Shown: positions 1-10,973, numbered from the stretch's first letter. The stretch: DNA of 64,000 nt from Sciurus carolinensis (GCF_902686445.1 NC_062214.1:55339177-55403176); one strand, 5' to 3'. Numbers and translations are program-made. The notes: generated by a model not told the origin, from the letters alone.

Positions 1-67
1 GAGTATCGAACCCAGGGCCTCATACATGCCAGGCAAGCACTCTACCACTGAGCCACAACTCCAGCCC
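1..67 (-). repeat. ID-type SINE tail, cut by window edge
   Basis: This is the tRNA-derived end of a rodent ID-type SINE in reverse orientation. Read on the minus strand it carries a Pol III A-box-like stretch (GTGGCTCAGTGGTAGAG) and a B-box-like stretch (GGTTCGATACTC). The word GAGTATCGAACC matches the tail of the SINE at 56972-57112, so the remainder of the same SINE type probably lies left of the window. Confidence 0.85.
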
Positions 68-120
68 ACCACATCACTTTAACCAAGCCTCAATTTCCTC
101 CTCTATATAAGTGAAGGTGA

Positions 121-250
121 AGCTGGGTAGGGGTATTGTGCATACCTGTAATCCCAGTGACTCAGGAGGATGAGGCAGGAGGATCACAAGGTGGAGGCCA
201 GCCTCGGAAACTTAATGAGACCCTGTTCCAAAATTAAAAAAAAAAAAAAA
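121..250 (+). repeat. B1-like half of squirrel B1-ID SINE
   Basis: The 7SL-derived signature is clear: TACCTGTAATCCCAG, then GAGGCAGGAGGATCACA, then GAGACCCTGTTC, ending in an A-rich tail to about 250. The ID right half is absent. Confidence 0.9.
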
Positions 251-659
251 TGGAGCTGATAGGTCTGGTTCTATTCAGTTGGTCAACTCCAGGCAAGATT
301 CTTCCTCACTCCTTTCTTCTTTTCATCTATTGATGTTTCCTTATCTCCTCTGTGAGATATAGCAGCCCTGACCCAGGGCTCACCCATCTAACCATCCAGA
401 GAATTCCATGAGGCAGGCTAATTACTTTCTTCTTTTTAATAGAAAAAGGAGACTCAGAAAGTTTCAGGATCTTCAAGGCCACATGACTGGCCAGTAGAAG
501 AACTGGGATTTTTCCTGGTCATTGTTATTATTCTTATAGGTATTTGACCTCCTTGGAGATCAGAGCTTAGAAATAGCCAGGTCTGGAGTAAAAGGCTGAG
601 TGACATGGAAGGAGAGGATGCCATGGTTCTAGGCACAAGTTCACCTTGCAGCAGAGTGT
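251..659. other. Stretch without recognisable gene
   Basis: Plain AT/GC-balanced DNA between two SINEs. I see no exon-like structure, repeat family or regulatory cluster in it. Confidence 0.5.
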
Positions 660-758
660 GGCTACTCTTGAGGCTGAGGCAGGAGGATCTCTTGAGTCCA
701 CAAGTTTGAGGTCAACCTGGGCAACACAGCAAAACCCTGTCTAAAACCAAAATAAAAC
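660..758 (+). repeat. B1/7SL-like SINE fragment
   Basis: Contains GAGGCTGAGGCAGGAGGATC followed by a diverged GACCCTGTCT-like end and an A-rich tail. The 5' end is missing and divergence is high, so it is an older monomeric 7SL SINE. Confidence 0.75.
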
Positions 759-2021
759 CAAGAAATCTACCTTAGAAACAAGAAAAGTGAAGCTGTGACC
801 CATTGCTTCTTGTGTCTATCATGTGCAGAAAAGAAAATGTGCCAAGAGGCTACAGCAGGACTGGCAGTGACCATGACCAGTTGTTCTTGGCTCTCTCCCT
901 GCAGGCTCCACAGACTGTCGGGGGGACTCTGGAAGGAGCTGGTGCGACCTAGCTGGGGATTCAAGAGCAAGTCAGCAGCATCCTGCATGCTGCCCTGGCC
1001 CCAGGACCTCTCCTCCCACCCCTCCCTTCATCCCAGGGGCCGTGCCTGAGAAAGGAGAAGGAGGAGCTGCAGACCAAGTGGGCTTTCAAGCCAAGGTCCA
1101 GCAGAAGAAGGTCTGCCCCTGCCTGGGGTCTTGGTGGCCATTTCCTGAGAAAAGCAGGCCCAAAGTGGACCTGAGCCCTCACAGAAGGGCATTTAGCTGC
1201 CAGATAGGGCTCTTCCACCCCTTATCTGCCCCTCAACCAGTACCTCCAGGCTCCCTTGGTCCCTTGCATTTCTGTGCCATGTAGGTGGTAGCCTCAACGA
1301 ATAAATACTGTTGATGTCCTTTGTAGAATACGTGTGGATACTCCAGTGGGGCCAGTGTGAGGGAGCAATGGACCCCAGAGAACAGGCCTCCTGCCCAACC
1401 TGGCCCTCATCCACCAGTCCACCCATACTACCAAAGAATCCAGCTGAAAAAACACACAGACCTCAGCTCTGGGATGGGGTCTTTCCTCAAGGGCTCTGCT
1501 TCCCTCATCTCAGCTACTGAGAAAGACCTCAGCCCTGCTATGCCTTCCATGGCCCTGCTCTGGGCACTCCAGCAGGATCGGGGAATAGGGAGAGAGGGCT
1601 CTTTGGGGACATCTCCCCTTCCCTATCCCTTCCCTCCTTCCTCTCTGCCAAGCCAGTCCTGTACAGTAAGGAAGGTTTCAGGCCCACCAGCATCCAGTGC
1701 AGAGTAACACCACGGTTCCTGTCCTCAGTAGGGTCATGGTCTAGTGGGGGACAGACCTGTCAAGAGTGTCCACTAACAGTGGCATTCCCAAGATGGGCCA
1801 CCTGAGCAGGGTTCTGGAGGCTGAAGAGGAGTTTATCAGAAAGATGGTAAAGGGAATCAATATGGTGAGGTTGGGGATGGCTAGCAGAGAGGTGAAGCTC
1901 AAGTGCGCTGGCTGGAGAAGAGGCAGAATCCAGAGAGCAAAGGCTCCTGGGAAGAAGGGGTGAGAAAGAGGGAGGGGACGGTCTCGCCTGCCTCCAACTC
2001 CGCCCTCCCCGCCCCCCTCGC

Positions 2022-2022
<1 letters not shown>
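759..2022. other. Non-repetitive stretch, no gene recognised
   Basis: Moderately GC-rich unique sequence with only short chance open frames (up to 116 codons), none resembling a known domain. The stretch just before the CA repeat (1970-2022) is pyrimidine-rich on the plus strand. Confidence 0.5.

Positions 2023-2073
<51 letters not shown>
2023..2073. repeat. (CA)n microsatellite
   Basis: About 51 bp of uninterrupted AC dinucleotide, the longest pure dinucleotide run in the window. Likely length-polymorphic. Confidence 0.98.
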
Positions 2074-2075
<2 letters not shown>

Positions 2076-2117
2076 CCTCGTTCCTCTTAGAGCAGGGGGA
2101 GGAGCAGGAGGGAGCTG

Positions 2118-2345
2118 AAACGCAACCTATTCATGTTCCCGCGATGTAACACCCCTCATTTTCCATGCTGGGTAAAGACAAAAACCCTTTACAACCTGTT
2201 TCTGGAACTTGTCAGCAGCTGCCAAGAGCAGCATGTTAATTAAACGTCGGCAAAGATGGAAGCCGGAGGCCCCGGCTCTAATTGGACAGTTTGCTTCACC
2301 GGATTGAAAAACATTGTGACAAAGGAGGAGGTGCGCTGCGGCTCG
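2118..2345. promoter_or_regulatory. Candidate conserved noncoding element
   Basis: Repeat-free block bordering a CpG-rich region. It is rich in transcription-factor words: TTAATTAA (2236-2243), TCTAATTGGAC (homeodomain plus CCAAT-like, about 2277-2287), and ACATTGTGAC (2311-2320, a SOX-type ATTGT core). Part of a 147-codon open frame (2256-2699) overlaps it but resembles no protein I know. The block reads as an enhancer or promoter-proximal element. Conservation is inferred from texture only. Confidence 0.5.
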
Positions 2346-2720
2346 GCAGGGGTGCGGCGTGGCGGGGCGGGGCGGGGCGCGGCGGCTTTGATTCCAGCTG
2401 ATCCCGGCCGCCCGCCCGCCCGGCACGCCCGCGCAAGCCGGGGCGGGGCGCCGCGGGCCGACGGCCTCCGACCCGGCTCAGGCCCGACCGAGGGCCAGCT
2501 CGGCGCGCGCTCGGCGAGGCCCTCCCGCGATCACATGACCCGGGCCCCGGGGGCTGCCCCGGAGGGCACCGAGGACAGGGATCGGGCAGTGACTTGGACT
2601 GGGGCCACGTCCAGGCTGCTCCGCGAGCCCGTGCGGGGCCGCTCCCAGGGAGAGACTTGGGACCAGGGCTCTGTTTCCCACACCTGCCGGGTCACGTGAG
2701 CGGGCTGGCGGTCTCACGAA
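2320..2720. promoter_or_regulatory. CpG-rich block (candidate CpG island)
   Basis: Dense CpG with three tandem GC boxes (repeated GGGGC units, about 2362-2380) that suit SP/KLF binding, and long GC-only runs to about 2520. CpG density drops after about 2720. No exon is recognisable. It could be a promoter of an unannotated transcript or an orphan island. The adjacent CNE candidate at 2118-2345 supports a regulatory role. Confidence 0.6.
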
Positions 2721-2889
2721 TCGGACAACTGGGACTTGTCCCAGAAAACCCACTGCGAAGGTCTTCCATGAGGCCTGCGGAACCTGGAGTTGCTCTCACC
2801 CGGGCTGCAGGGGCTCACCCAGAGCCTTGTCGCGTTCCTGGCTCAGCGGTTGGCCGCAGAATGCAGTTGAAGACTGTGTCCTGGGAACT

Positions 2890-3070
2890 GTGCTGAGTGC
2901 CTCACTACCCTCTGTCATTTAACCTCCCGGCACCCTAAGACAGAGAGGCGGTAGACTTCTCTGCTTTAAACCGGGGAAACTGAGGCCCAGGGAGGATAAC
3001 ATCCTATCCAAGGTCACCGGTGCTTTTAAAGGTGGCATTAGGGTGAGAATTGGGTGCAGGTCCCTCTGAT
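2890..3070 (-). repeat. MIR SINE (ancient)
   Basis: The core GAAACTGAGGCCCAGGGAGG is followed by a CCAAGGTCACC-like word, the reverse-strand MIR signature. Heavily diverged, as expected for MIR. Confidence 0.75.
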
Positions 3071-4084
3071 TCTAACATCAGAACCTGGACTCCCTGTTCC
3101 CTGATTGCTGGCTCCTGTCCTCAGCCTGGTGTCTAGAGATGAAGGCCCTCAGGATGTTTCTGAGAAAAGGGTAAATTCCTAAGTGGAGAATATCTTTCCC
3201 AGGGCTCCGGGAGGGGGCTGGGATACCCCATATATGGGAGTAGAGGAGTCTGGAGGTCATTCTGGAGGGGCCTGCCCATGTTCCTCTTCTCTATTGGAAT
3301 GCTCCAGGGAAAGAGTGCTTAGCTACAAGGACAGAATTCCCTCAGATGAGGGGATTCTGTTCCTTTCTGTCTTGGCCCCCGCTTTGCCCCAACCCTCACC
3401 CCCACCCTGAGCTGCTGCCCAGGGGGTGCCCCATTTGGGGTTGGAGGCCAAGCTGGGGCTGCTGAGAGCCAGGAGCAAGTATGGGAAAAGGAGTCATTGT
3501 GGCTCGGCTGTGGGGATTAAGAGCTCCAAATTGGATGTGGAGCACTAAGGCCATTGACTGTAGTCCCTTCGAGCCAAGTTCCCAAGGGGGGGTGGCCAAG
3601 CAGCCTTTGCCTGCACTGTGTCTGGGCTGCCTGCTGGGCCTAATCCCCTGGGAGCTTTGGCCCAAGGAGCCCCAGAAACAGCTGCTGTGGAGAGAGGGCT
3701 GCCCCTGATGGGACTGGGCAGCCTGATGCTGGGTGTTTGGGGGAGCCATCATGAGGAGGGATGGTAACAGGCAGGTGTGCCCCCTGGACTGTGAGTGGGC
3801 AGTGTGTCTGGTAGGACACCCTCAAGTGGGCAACCCAGTCTGTTAGGGCAGTGTCACCTCTTGTGTGGGTTTGAGGTTTGGGGTATAGGAAATGGGGCCT
3901 GAGCACAGCAACCGGGATGACTCCAGGGTCCCTGACTGAGAGAATGAGACATGGTGAGAAAGTGGCAGGGCCCCCCCACCCCCAGCAGGCCCAAGTGGGT
4001 GCTAAGTGTGCATGTGTGTGTCTGTCTGTGTGCACTCAAGGGCTGATCGAGCGGGGTGCTTGAGAACAGCCCTTCAGAGGCGAC
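3071..4084. other. Unique stretch, no gene recognised
   Basis: GC-moderate DNA with chance open frames on both strands, the longest a 131-codon minus frame at 3640-4035. No recognisable domain or splice architecture. Confidence 0.5.
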
Positions 4085-4350
4085 TGGAGGGGCTTTGCAA
4101 ATTGTAATCAGATTAAGGGGACCAATCACTTAGGGCTCTTGAAAAGGCCACAAGGTTTCTAATCAGCCCTGAGCGCCCCAGCCCACAAAGCCAGGGAGGA
4201 ACTCCACGGGAGCTGCCCTCTGGGGGGCCCGGGGGTGGGGGGTGGCTTTCTTCTCTCTCTGTCTCTCATAATTATGTCAATTTGCTAGCCAAATTGTTTG
4301 CTTGAGTGGATGGGGGGCTTGCGCCCCATTCATGTGATAATGTGGGAACA
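4085..4350. promoter_or_regulatory. Candidate conserved noncoding element
   Basis: Two AT-rich cores flank a G-rich patch. The left core (about 4095-4135) holds TGTAATCAGATTAAG and the CCAAT word GACCAATCA. The right core (4264-4306) holds ATAATTATG, TCAATTTGCTAGC and CAAATTGTTTG. The middle (about 4220-4245) is a run-rich G tract. There is no repeat signature, and the density of homeodomain-type words suggests an enhancer. Confidence 0.5.
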
Positions 4351-4779
4351 GCAGGCCTCCTGGATGGGAAAATAGGAGGTACTGGGACCCTTCTCCAGGG
4401 AGCAGGCAGGCCCAGGGCTACAGGGCGCCCAGGCCTCAGGAGCTCTTCCCTCACTATGTAGGGCATTTGCTACACACATTCCAGAAACTTCCAGCCTAGG
4501 TTGTGACCTGGGATATTTTTGGGGGCTGGCTGAGGTGGAAGATGAGATAGAGAATACTGGAGGGAGACAAGGGCCCCCAGGGAGAGGGCTGGACAGAAAA
4601 GGTGCTCTCCAGGATCACTTTGGTGAAGGTGGGCAGTTCTCTGTCTAGCCTCTTATCCCTCGTTCCCTGGTGGGACAGGCTGAGGCTTGAGCAGTTTGGG
4701 AACAACATGGGACCTGGGAGATGCAAGGGAAGTGGAGTCCTGAAGGGGTAAGTGAACTCAAGACATGCAGAGACTTGGA

Positions 4780-4985
4780 GAAAGTTCTTACTGTTTACTG
4801 AGCCTTTATATAGGTACCTGTGACAGTGCCATCTTTGAATGCAGCGGCTCACTGAATGTGACAACAACCCAGGGAGGCAGGCACTGGGGTGACACATTTA
4901 ACTAACAAGAATACTAAGGCTCAGAGAAGCTCAGTGACTAAGGCCACACAGCTTGTAGGTAAACAGCAGATATTGGAACCCAGTT
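4780..4985 (-). repeat. MIR SINE
   Basis: Contains AGGCTCAGAGAAGCTCAGTG and AAGGCCACACAGCTTGTAGG, the reverse-strand MIR core, with a CATTTAACT-type upstream part. Confidence 0.8.
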
Positions 4986-5884
4986 CTATCTGATCCCTCT
5001 GTCCCAACCTTACTATGTGGGTTCATCCCTTCCTTAGCCAGGAAACAGGAACTGACTGTCCACTGGGTCCCATATGAGACATTGAGGATATGGAGGACTA
5101 AGATGACCCAAGAAGAGCATGGGCATGGGCATCTTTAGCACTGGAACACCGTGGCACAGGCTGTGGTCACTCTTAGCATGGCTCTCACAAGGGTCCAGCA
5201 TTGGACAGGACGCTCAGGGACAATGGTCATTAGGAACAGTGGTTGTTATCAGTCCAGATACAGAACTGCACCATCCTCTGGGCCACCTAGAGCTCTACTC
5301 TTCCCCAGCCCCACACTGTTCAGCATGAGGCCCCATCCTATCTCCCCTGGATGTGAAACACAGCTCCCCCCAAAACCCCTCTGTTTCCTGGATCATGGAA
5401 CCCTTTTCTCCCTGGTCACATACTGCTGGGCTTGTTAGTGTCCCTCTGAATGTGAAGTGCCCTAGACCACAGATGCTTACAGGGCCACTGCCTGACCTCC
5501 CCACCACAGCCCCCACCTCCAGTGCCTGCTTGCTGTTCTCTTCTGGGGCTGTTAGTGTCCGCCCTCCTGCAAACTGGCAGAAGACTGGGATGCAGTGTAG
5601 AAGCTGGGGGCAGAGAGAGATCCTGGAGGTTCCACAGCCATAGCAAAGCATCCCTCGCCCCCTAGTTAGGAGAAAAGACCAGAGTCCATGTTTATTACTG
5701 TATGGGATGGTGCACAGACATTCCTTCTCAGAGCAAGCCCAGTTCATGGCTAGTTACTACAGGACCTCCCCTGGGCTGGGAAAGCCCAGGTACACTGACG
5801 AAGAGGTTCCCCAACCCTGGGACATGGTAACCAGTCAAGACGGGAGAGGACTAAAGACTGATAACAGAAAACACAGACACTTAC
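4986..5884. other. Unique stretch, no gene recognised
   Basis: No repeat family recognised. Overlapping chance frames on both strands (such as 5295-5747 minus, 150 codons) show no known domain. Confidence 0.5.
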
Positions 5885-6050
5885 TGTGGGTCAGGTACAG
5901 TTCTAGGCACTTTACGTATATTTTGCTTAATCTTCACAACAACCCTATGAGGTGGGTGTAGTAATTATCCCCATTTTTATTTACTTCGTGATGAAACTGC
6001 AGCACACAAAGTTTGAGTAACTTGCCCAAGGTGCCAAAGTAGCAGATCCT
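5885..6050 (-). repeat. MIR SINE
   Basis: Shows the MIR arrangement: CACTTTACGTATATT, CAACCCTATGAGGTGGGT, then AACTTGCCCAAGG. Confidence 0.85.
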
Positions 6051-6164
6051 GATCTCACTCCCTTCCCTCCTGGCAAAACCCACAGAAGCCTATGGATTTG
6101 AAGGGGTAAACAGGAGGAAATTCAGCCCAGCTCTCCAGGGATCATGATGTCTAAACTGGGGTCC

Positions 6165-6609
6165 TGTGTTAGTCAGCTTTTTGTTGCTGTGACCAGCAGA
6201 ACTGACAAGAATGGAGAAGGAAAAGTTTATTTTGGCTCCTGATTTCAGAGGTTTAGTCCCTGGTCGGCCAATTCCATAGCTCTGCACTGAGGTGAGGCAG
6301 ACATCATGGTGAACGGACACGGTGGAGGAAAGCTGCTCAGTTCAGGACAGCCAGGAAGCAGAGAGAGCTTGGGTGTAAGAAGTCAGGGACGAGATAATCC
6401 TCAAGGGCACACCCCCAGTAACCTACTTCCTCCAGCCATGCTTTACCTAACTATGGTTATCACTCATTAATCCATTACTAATCTAGCCACCACTCTATCA
6501 AATGGATTAATCTGCTGATTAATAGTAACCTAGTCATCTCACCTCTGAATATTCCTGCATTGCCTCACACAGGAACTTTCCAGGGACACCTCATATCCAA
6601 ACCATAACA
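6165..6609 (-). mobile_element. Solo LTR, MaLR-like (ERVL-MaLR type)
   Basis: About 445 bp of LTR in reverse orientation, starting TGTGTTAGTCAGC and ending CATATCCAAACCATAACA. Read on the minus strand it begins TGTTATGGTTTGGATATG and ends GCTGACTAACACA, with canonical TG...CA ends. GGTCC flanks both ends (6160-6164 and 6610-6614), matching the 5-bp target duplication of MaLR/ERVL elements. There is no internal retroviral sequence. Two related copies lie at 29230-29661 and 30882-31236. Confidence 0.8.
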
Positions 6610-6738
6610 GGTCCTGAAAGAGCAAGAGGAATTTCTCAGGCAAAGGATGAGTGGTGAGGAACCAGCTTCTGGGAGGTGACAGAACACCCCACTGTGGAGC
6701 AGTAAGACATCAAGAAAGGAAGGCAGAAAGGAAGGAAG

Positions 6739-6768
6739 GATCCACATGTCCAAGGAGACATGTGGATC
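6739..6768. repeat. Perfect 12-bp inverted repeat, 6-base loop
   Basis: Arm GATCCACATGTC (6739-6750), spacer CAAGGA, then the exact reverse complement GACATGTGGATC (6757-6768). It sits at the end of a short GGAA-rich tract. It could form a hairpin or cruciform. No gene context explains it. Confidence 0.9.
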
Positions 6769-6884
6769 TTATACTAGAGTTAATGGGAAGAAGTCACTGT
6801 GACTGATTAGGAACAGTATTCTCCACTCCCCCTTGCTGTTGGGGATACCAATCTCAGGAATTCTTTCAGTTTTAGGAATTAGTC

Positions 6885-7175
6885 ACACTCAGTTCTGCCT
6901 CAGGGCCTTTGCATAGGCAGTTCCTTTGCCTAGAATGTTGTACACACCCTTACCCATTCCACTGATTTCATTGATTTACTCTACCCTACTTTTTCTTCAT
7001 GCATTTATCAAGTCTATTGATAGTATATTTCTTTATGGAGTTAGCTGTCAACTTCCCCAGCAGACTTGAGTTACATAAGAACACAGATCCCATATGCCAA
7101 GGCCGAACCCAGCACATTGAAAAGCTTGATCGGTACTTATCAAATAATGAACACATAAATGAACAAATGCATTTT
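6885..7175 (+). repeat. L2 LINE 3' fragment
   Basis: The words CAGGGCCTTTGCATAGGCAG and TTGCCTAGAATGTT match the typical L2 end region, and the downstream part (to a TGAACAAATG-type word near 7160) fits the L2 3' tail. Confidence 0.65.
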
Positions 7176-7854
7176 GACTCTACTGGGATAGTTGGGCTGA
7201 GGATAGCCAGCAGAGAAACCAGCTCTGAACACCCATGATGTTCTTCTAGGACCAACCCAGGTCAGTGACTTGCAGACTGTGAATGTAGATGGCAGACTGT
7301 GAATGAAGACCATGGACATATCAAGTAGCCTGGGAATTCTGTGGCAGAATTTATAGGTCCTGAAACTACCATCCATGCATTTCTCTTTTATTTGAGCATG
7401 GGCTAGAAAAGTAGAAGCCCCCAGATGTAACTCAAAGAGTCCTTTACTTAAACTGTGCCACATTACACTCCAAAAAGAGTTCAAAAGTTGTGCTTTGAAT
7501 TGTGGGAGGGAATACTCAGAGTGACAGGTCTGGGCACAGATAGGGTGACAGGGAGTAGGTAAGGGTGGACAAGGCTGTCATCCTTGGGATTTGCTGCAGG
7601 TGTAGAACAGCTCCATGCCTGACCCTCTGTTCCTTGCTTGCTCATACACTTGGGCATGGCTTTTTTCCCCTGTATACCTCATACCTGTTCCCTGAAGATG
7701 CCATCAAGAGTAAAGCCACCATATTCAATGCTTTTAGGCCTGGATGGAGGAGAGGCCCACTCAGAATCTCCTTAGCAGAGATGCAGAGCTAAGGCTACAG
7801 AGCCGACCATACAGGAAATACATTGCTGAACTGGCCAACTGACAGAGATTGCTA
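7176..7854. other. Unique stretch with a short local duplication
   Basis: No gene recognised. GCAGACTGTGAATG occurs twice, 20 bp apart, near 7272-7305, a small tandem duplication. Confidence 0.5.
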
Positions 7855-8215
7855 ATTATCCCACCCAATGGGCACATGGCTTCCCATGATAAAACTACAC
7901 TTCCCAGACTCCCTTGCAGTTAGCGTGCAATCACATAACCAAGTTTTGGCCAATGAGTGGAAGTAGTATATACAACTTCAAAGTCAGGCCTCAGAAGGAA
8001 GCCCCTTTCCTCTTCCTACCAATTGACATGCAGATGAAATTAAAGGCAGCAGAGCAACAAGACAACAAGACAGAAAGAATCTGGGCCCCTCATGATTATG
8101 ATGCTACCACTCCAGCAAATGGACCATCTTACCCATATTTTTATGTAACAGTTAAAAATAAACTTTTAATTTGTTTATGCCCTTACTCTGTTGGGCCATT
8201 TTGATGTATCATCCA
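7855..8215 (+). repeat. Ancient interspersed repeat, class uncertain
   Basis: ACTACACTTCCCAGACTCCC, then a TTTTGGCCAATGAGTGGAAG word and a late TAAAAATAAACTTTT. This order is familiar from old dispersed mammalian repeats of LTR or hAT type, but I cannot name the family. Confidence 0.5.
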
Positions 8216-8870
8216 AACTGAAATCCTGATAAATATAACAACCCCTGGACAGGGGAACAGGAAGGGCTACAGAAAGGTGTTGTAGATTAGAAACACCCCC
8301 CACCATCACCAAATTATGATCATTTATAAATCTCAGTCCATAGTTTCAGGTGTACAAGAAACAATTCCCAGTAGTTCCATCACCTCTTCCTTCTCTCTCT
8401 CCAACCCAGGAGAATTTTTCTCTATTCCAAGGGTATTGGAGGAGAGCCCCCTCCTCTCCTGTGCAAAAGACATTCTGTCTTTGCCTGCAAATCTTTGGAA
8501 TTCTCCTAGAGAGAATTCTCACGGGAGCAGAAGCCAGAAAGGCAGGGAAACTCACTGTCTTCCAGACAGTTCATCTCATCAAGTGGACAGTGGGTGCAGA
8601 GCAGACCACCCCTCTGCAGGAGGTAAAGAAAAGGACAGGAACTGATAGTTACTGACTTGGGTTCTATAGCACAAGTGTCACTGGGGAAGGAATCAGAGTG
8701 GCAGATGCCAGGACACCAAAGTGAGAGAGGAGATGCCGTTCTATCTAAGCCCAGCATAACTGACTTTACTATGCAATATCCTAGACGTGATTTTTGGTTT
8801 GTGTACTAGCACACAGAGTAGCTGTGTTGCAGGCAGAGAGACTTAGGTTTAAATCCATCACTTCCACCTC
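8216..8870. other. Unique stretch, no gene recognised
   Basis: Contains a small inverted repeat around GAATTCTC...GAGAATTC (about 8500-8521). Open frames of about 100 codons on both strands have no recognisable content. Confidence 0.45.
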
Positions 8871-8871
8871 C

Positions 8872-9318
8872 ATGTCCTCTGCCTCTTGGCAGGACCTGTG
8901 ACTTACCTTTAACCAATAGAACACAGCAAAGATGGCAGGATGTAGATGATTCCGTGCACTGGTTATATGATGATGTCATATAAGATTATAGCATCCATCT
9001 TACTGGAGTGCTTTATGCCCTTGCTAGTTTTGATAAAGCAGATGGTCACCCTGGTGCCTAAATGAGAGTGGCCTCCAGAAACTGAGGGCAGCTGTCAGTC
9101 AGCAAGAAAATGAGCTGTCACTGCTGCAGTGCGAGGAACTGAATTCTGCCAAGATCTGCATGAAGTGGATCCTTCCCCAGCTGATCTTTCAGATGAGGAC
9201 CCAGGCCTGACCTGCACCTTGGTTGCAAGCTTATGGATGGCCCAGCTAAGCCATTTCAATAGTCTGACCTACAGAAACTGCAAAATAACTATGTCTTACA
9301 TTGCTGAGTTTGTACTAA
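8872..9318 (+). mobile_element. MLT1-type MaLR LTR, degraded
   Basis: Diagnostic stretches in order: ACCAATAGAACACAGCAAAG, GAACTGAATTCTGCCAAG, GTGGATCCTTCCCCAGCTGA, and ACAGAAACTGCAAAATAACT. This is the order in MLT1 LTRs. The 3' end decays into a CA-rich stretch at 9370-9402. Confidence 0.7.
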
Positions 9319-9369
9319 TATTGCAAATATCTACACTGTATCTGTATCTACCTATCATAAATGATATAC

Positions 9370-9402
9370 ATAAACACACACACACACACCACACACTACA
9401 CA
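9370..9402. repeat. (CA)n short repeat, imperfect
   Basis: Short imperfect CA tract following the MLT1 LTR. Confidence 0.85.
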
Positions 9403-9984
9403 TGGCCAAGCCTGTGTCGTGGCATCCTGGCATCCTGTTCCCTTGACCACAGTGATTGGTCCTAAGGGCACATGATACTAGCTAAGCCAATCAGACTCCT
9501 TCCCTGGGATTTTATAAATAGAGTCAGGGAAGGAAAAGCCTTCTTTTTCCTCTAGGCTTGCTTCAGTGCTGTAAGCCTTATGGTTGACATCCATGTTCTC
9601 CTACTGCACAGAGGAACCCCTCAACAGCAGGAAAGAATACAAGTGACTCAAAAAAAGAGACCCAAGACACATTGAAAAAAAGCAACTTGACATTGAGTAA
9701 CAGAGATCCTGCCACATGTGAAGGCAGACTATCCCTAGATTTCCCAGTTGTGTGAGCCAATTCCTCTTTTTGTTTCTCTTGGCTCCCCTTGCAGTTCTGA
9801 GCTCATAAGTGTCAGGGAATCTGTCAATTTCCTCATAATATTCCCCTTAGGGTGCAGCTCAGAAGGCTTTTCCAGAAATAAGTACAACAAATGGTGGCTG
9901 GATGGAAAAGCCTTGCTAGGTGCCACGTGCCTGAAAGAGCATTCACTTACTTGATCTTATTCAATCTTTAAAACAACCCTGCAT
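9403..9984. other. Mostly unclassified old sequence
   Basis: The part around 9430-9560 (AGTGATTGGTCCTAAGG, CAATCAGACTCCTTCCC) has the look of an old dispersed repeat that I cannot name. The rest has no recognisable feature. Confidence 0.4.
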
Positions 9985-10245
9985 AATCATTACTATATTA
10001 GGTGGTTTGATGGTAAATGACAGAAAATCCCAACCAAAATGGCTTACATTATGAGGGCCTTATTCATTCACATAACAAGACCATCCAGGGGCATTCCAGG
10101 CTCCAAGCCTGGTTCTGTTAGGGTTGCTTTTCTGCAAGTCTCCCAGCTCCACTTCCTTTTGCTGTTGGCTTCGACCTCAAGTCAATGTAAAGGTCACAGC
10201 ATCTCTGGCATCACATGCAACCCTGCAATGTCTAGGAGATGAAGA
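9985..10245. repeat. Ancient interspersed repeat, class uncertain
   Basis: AAATGGCTTACATTATGAGG, CATAACAAGACCATCCAGG and GGCATCACATGCAACCCTG occur in the order seen in an old dispersed mammalian repeat. The family is not resolved by eye. Confidence 0.45.
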
Positions 10246-10295
10246 GTCACCATCTCCTGCTTTTGTTTCTGACATTTTAAAAAGTGAAACTAACT

Positions 10296-10322
10296 AACTA
10301 TATATATAGTTATATATATATG
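10296..10322. repeat. (TA)n short repeat
   Basis: Short imperfect TA-dinucleotide tract. Confidence 0.85.
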
Positions 10323-10450
10323 CATAGGTTGTCTTCATTTTCGTTTTAGGGTTGCCTTTTTTTAAATGATTTTTTTCTTTGTGTTTTACACTTCATGTAT
10401 CTTGTTCTCTGATCAGAGTACTTCCTAGTGGAGATGTTTTCTACTTTGGT

Positions 10451-10630
10451 GGTTCTCTCAAAGTGTGGTCTGGACCATCAGAATCTTCATCCTCTGGGAA
10501 CTTGGTAGAAATTCTTGAGCTTTCCATCTACCAACCTGCAGAATCAGAAACTCTGGGAATGGGTCCTGACAGTCTGGGTTTAACAGGCGTGTGGGTGATT
10601 CTGTTCATTGTTCAAGTTGGAGACCATCTG
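10451..10630 (+). mobile_element. MER5A (hAT-Charlie nonautonomous DNA transposon)
   Basis: Near-complete MER5A pattern: GGTTCTCTCAAAGTGTGGTC, GGGAACTTGGTAGAAATTC, CAGAATCAGAAACTCTGGG, GTGATTCTG. The 5' GTGGTTCTC and the terminal GTTGGAGACC fit the hAT terminal inverted repeats. Confidence 0.88.
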
Positions 10631-10723
10631 CTGTCATTTATGCGACCATTCCCCAATTGATGGACAGTGGAGTTGTTTGCAATTGCTCTTACTACATACA
10701 CCCCTCTCTCTGTGGGTGCCCAT

Positions 10724-10911
10724 GTGCTGGTAGTGGGGCACTTTTCCACTGAGCTACATCCCAAGAGATTTTTAGTTTTTTATTTTGACAAAGGGTCTCG
10801 TTAGCTGTTTAGGGCCTTGCTAAGTGGACCAGGCTGGTCTCCAATTTGCAATCCTCCTGCCTCAGCCTCCAGAATCACTGGAATTACAGGCACATGCCAC
10901 AGTGCCTGGTA
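10724..10911 (-). repeat. B1-ID composite SINE
   Basis: Reverse orientation. The ID half (CCACTGAGCTACATCCC) precedes the B1 half (CAATCCTCCTGCCTCAGCCT, GGAATTACAGGCACATGCC). Confidence 0.93.
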
Positions 10912-10973
10912 TGTTCTATTTTTGCATCCAGTGAGAATATTTCTTCTCTCTCAAAAGTTTTTTCCTATTGATT

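Noticed and set aside
1741..2070. Cys-Val-rich minus frames
   Set aside because: They translate the CA microsatellite at 2023-2073.
2256..2699. 147-codon plus frame in the CpG-rich block
   Set aside because: No known domain, composition-driven, and it starts inside AT-rich regulatory-looking sequence.
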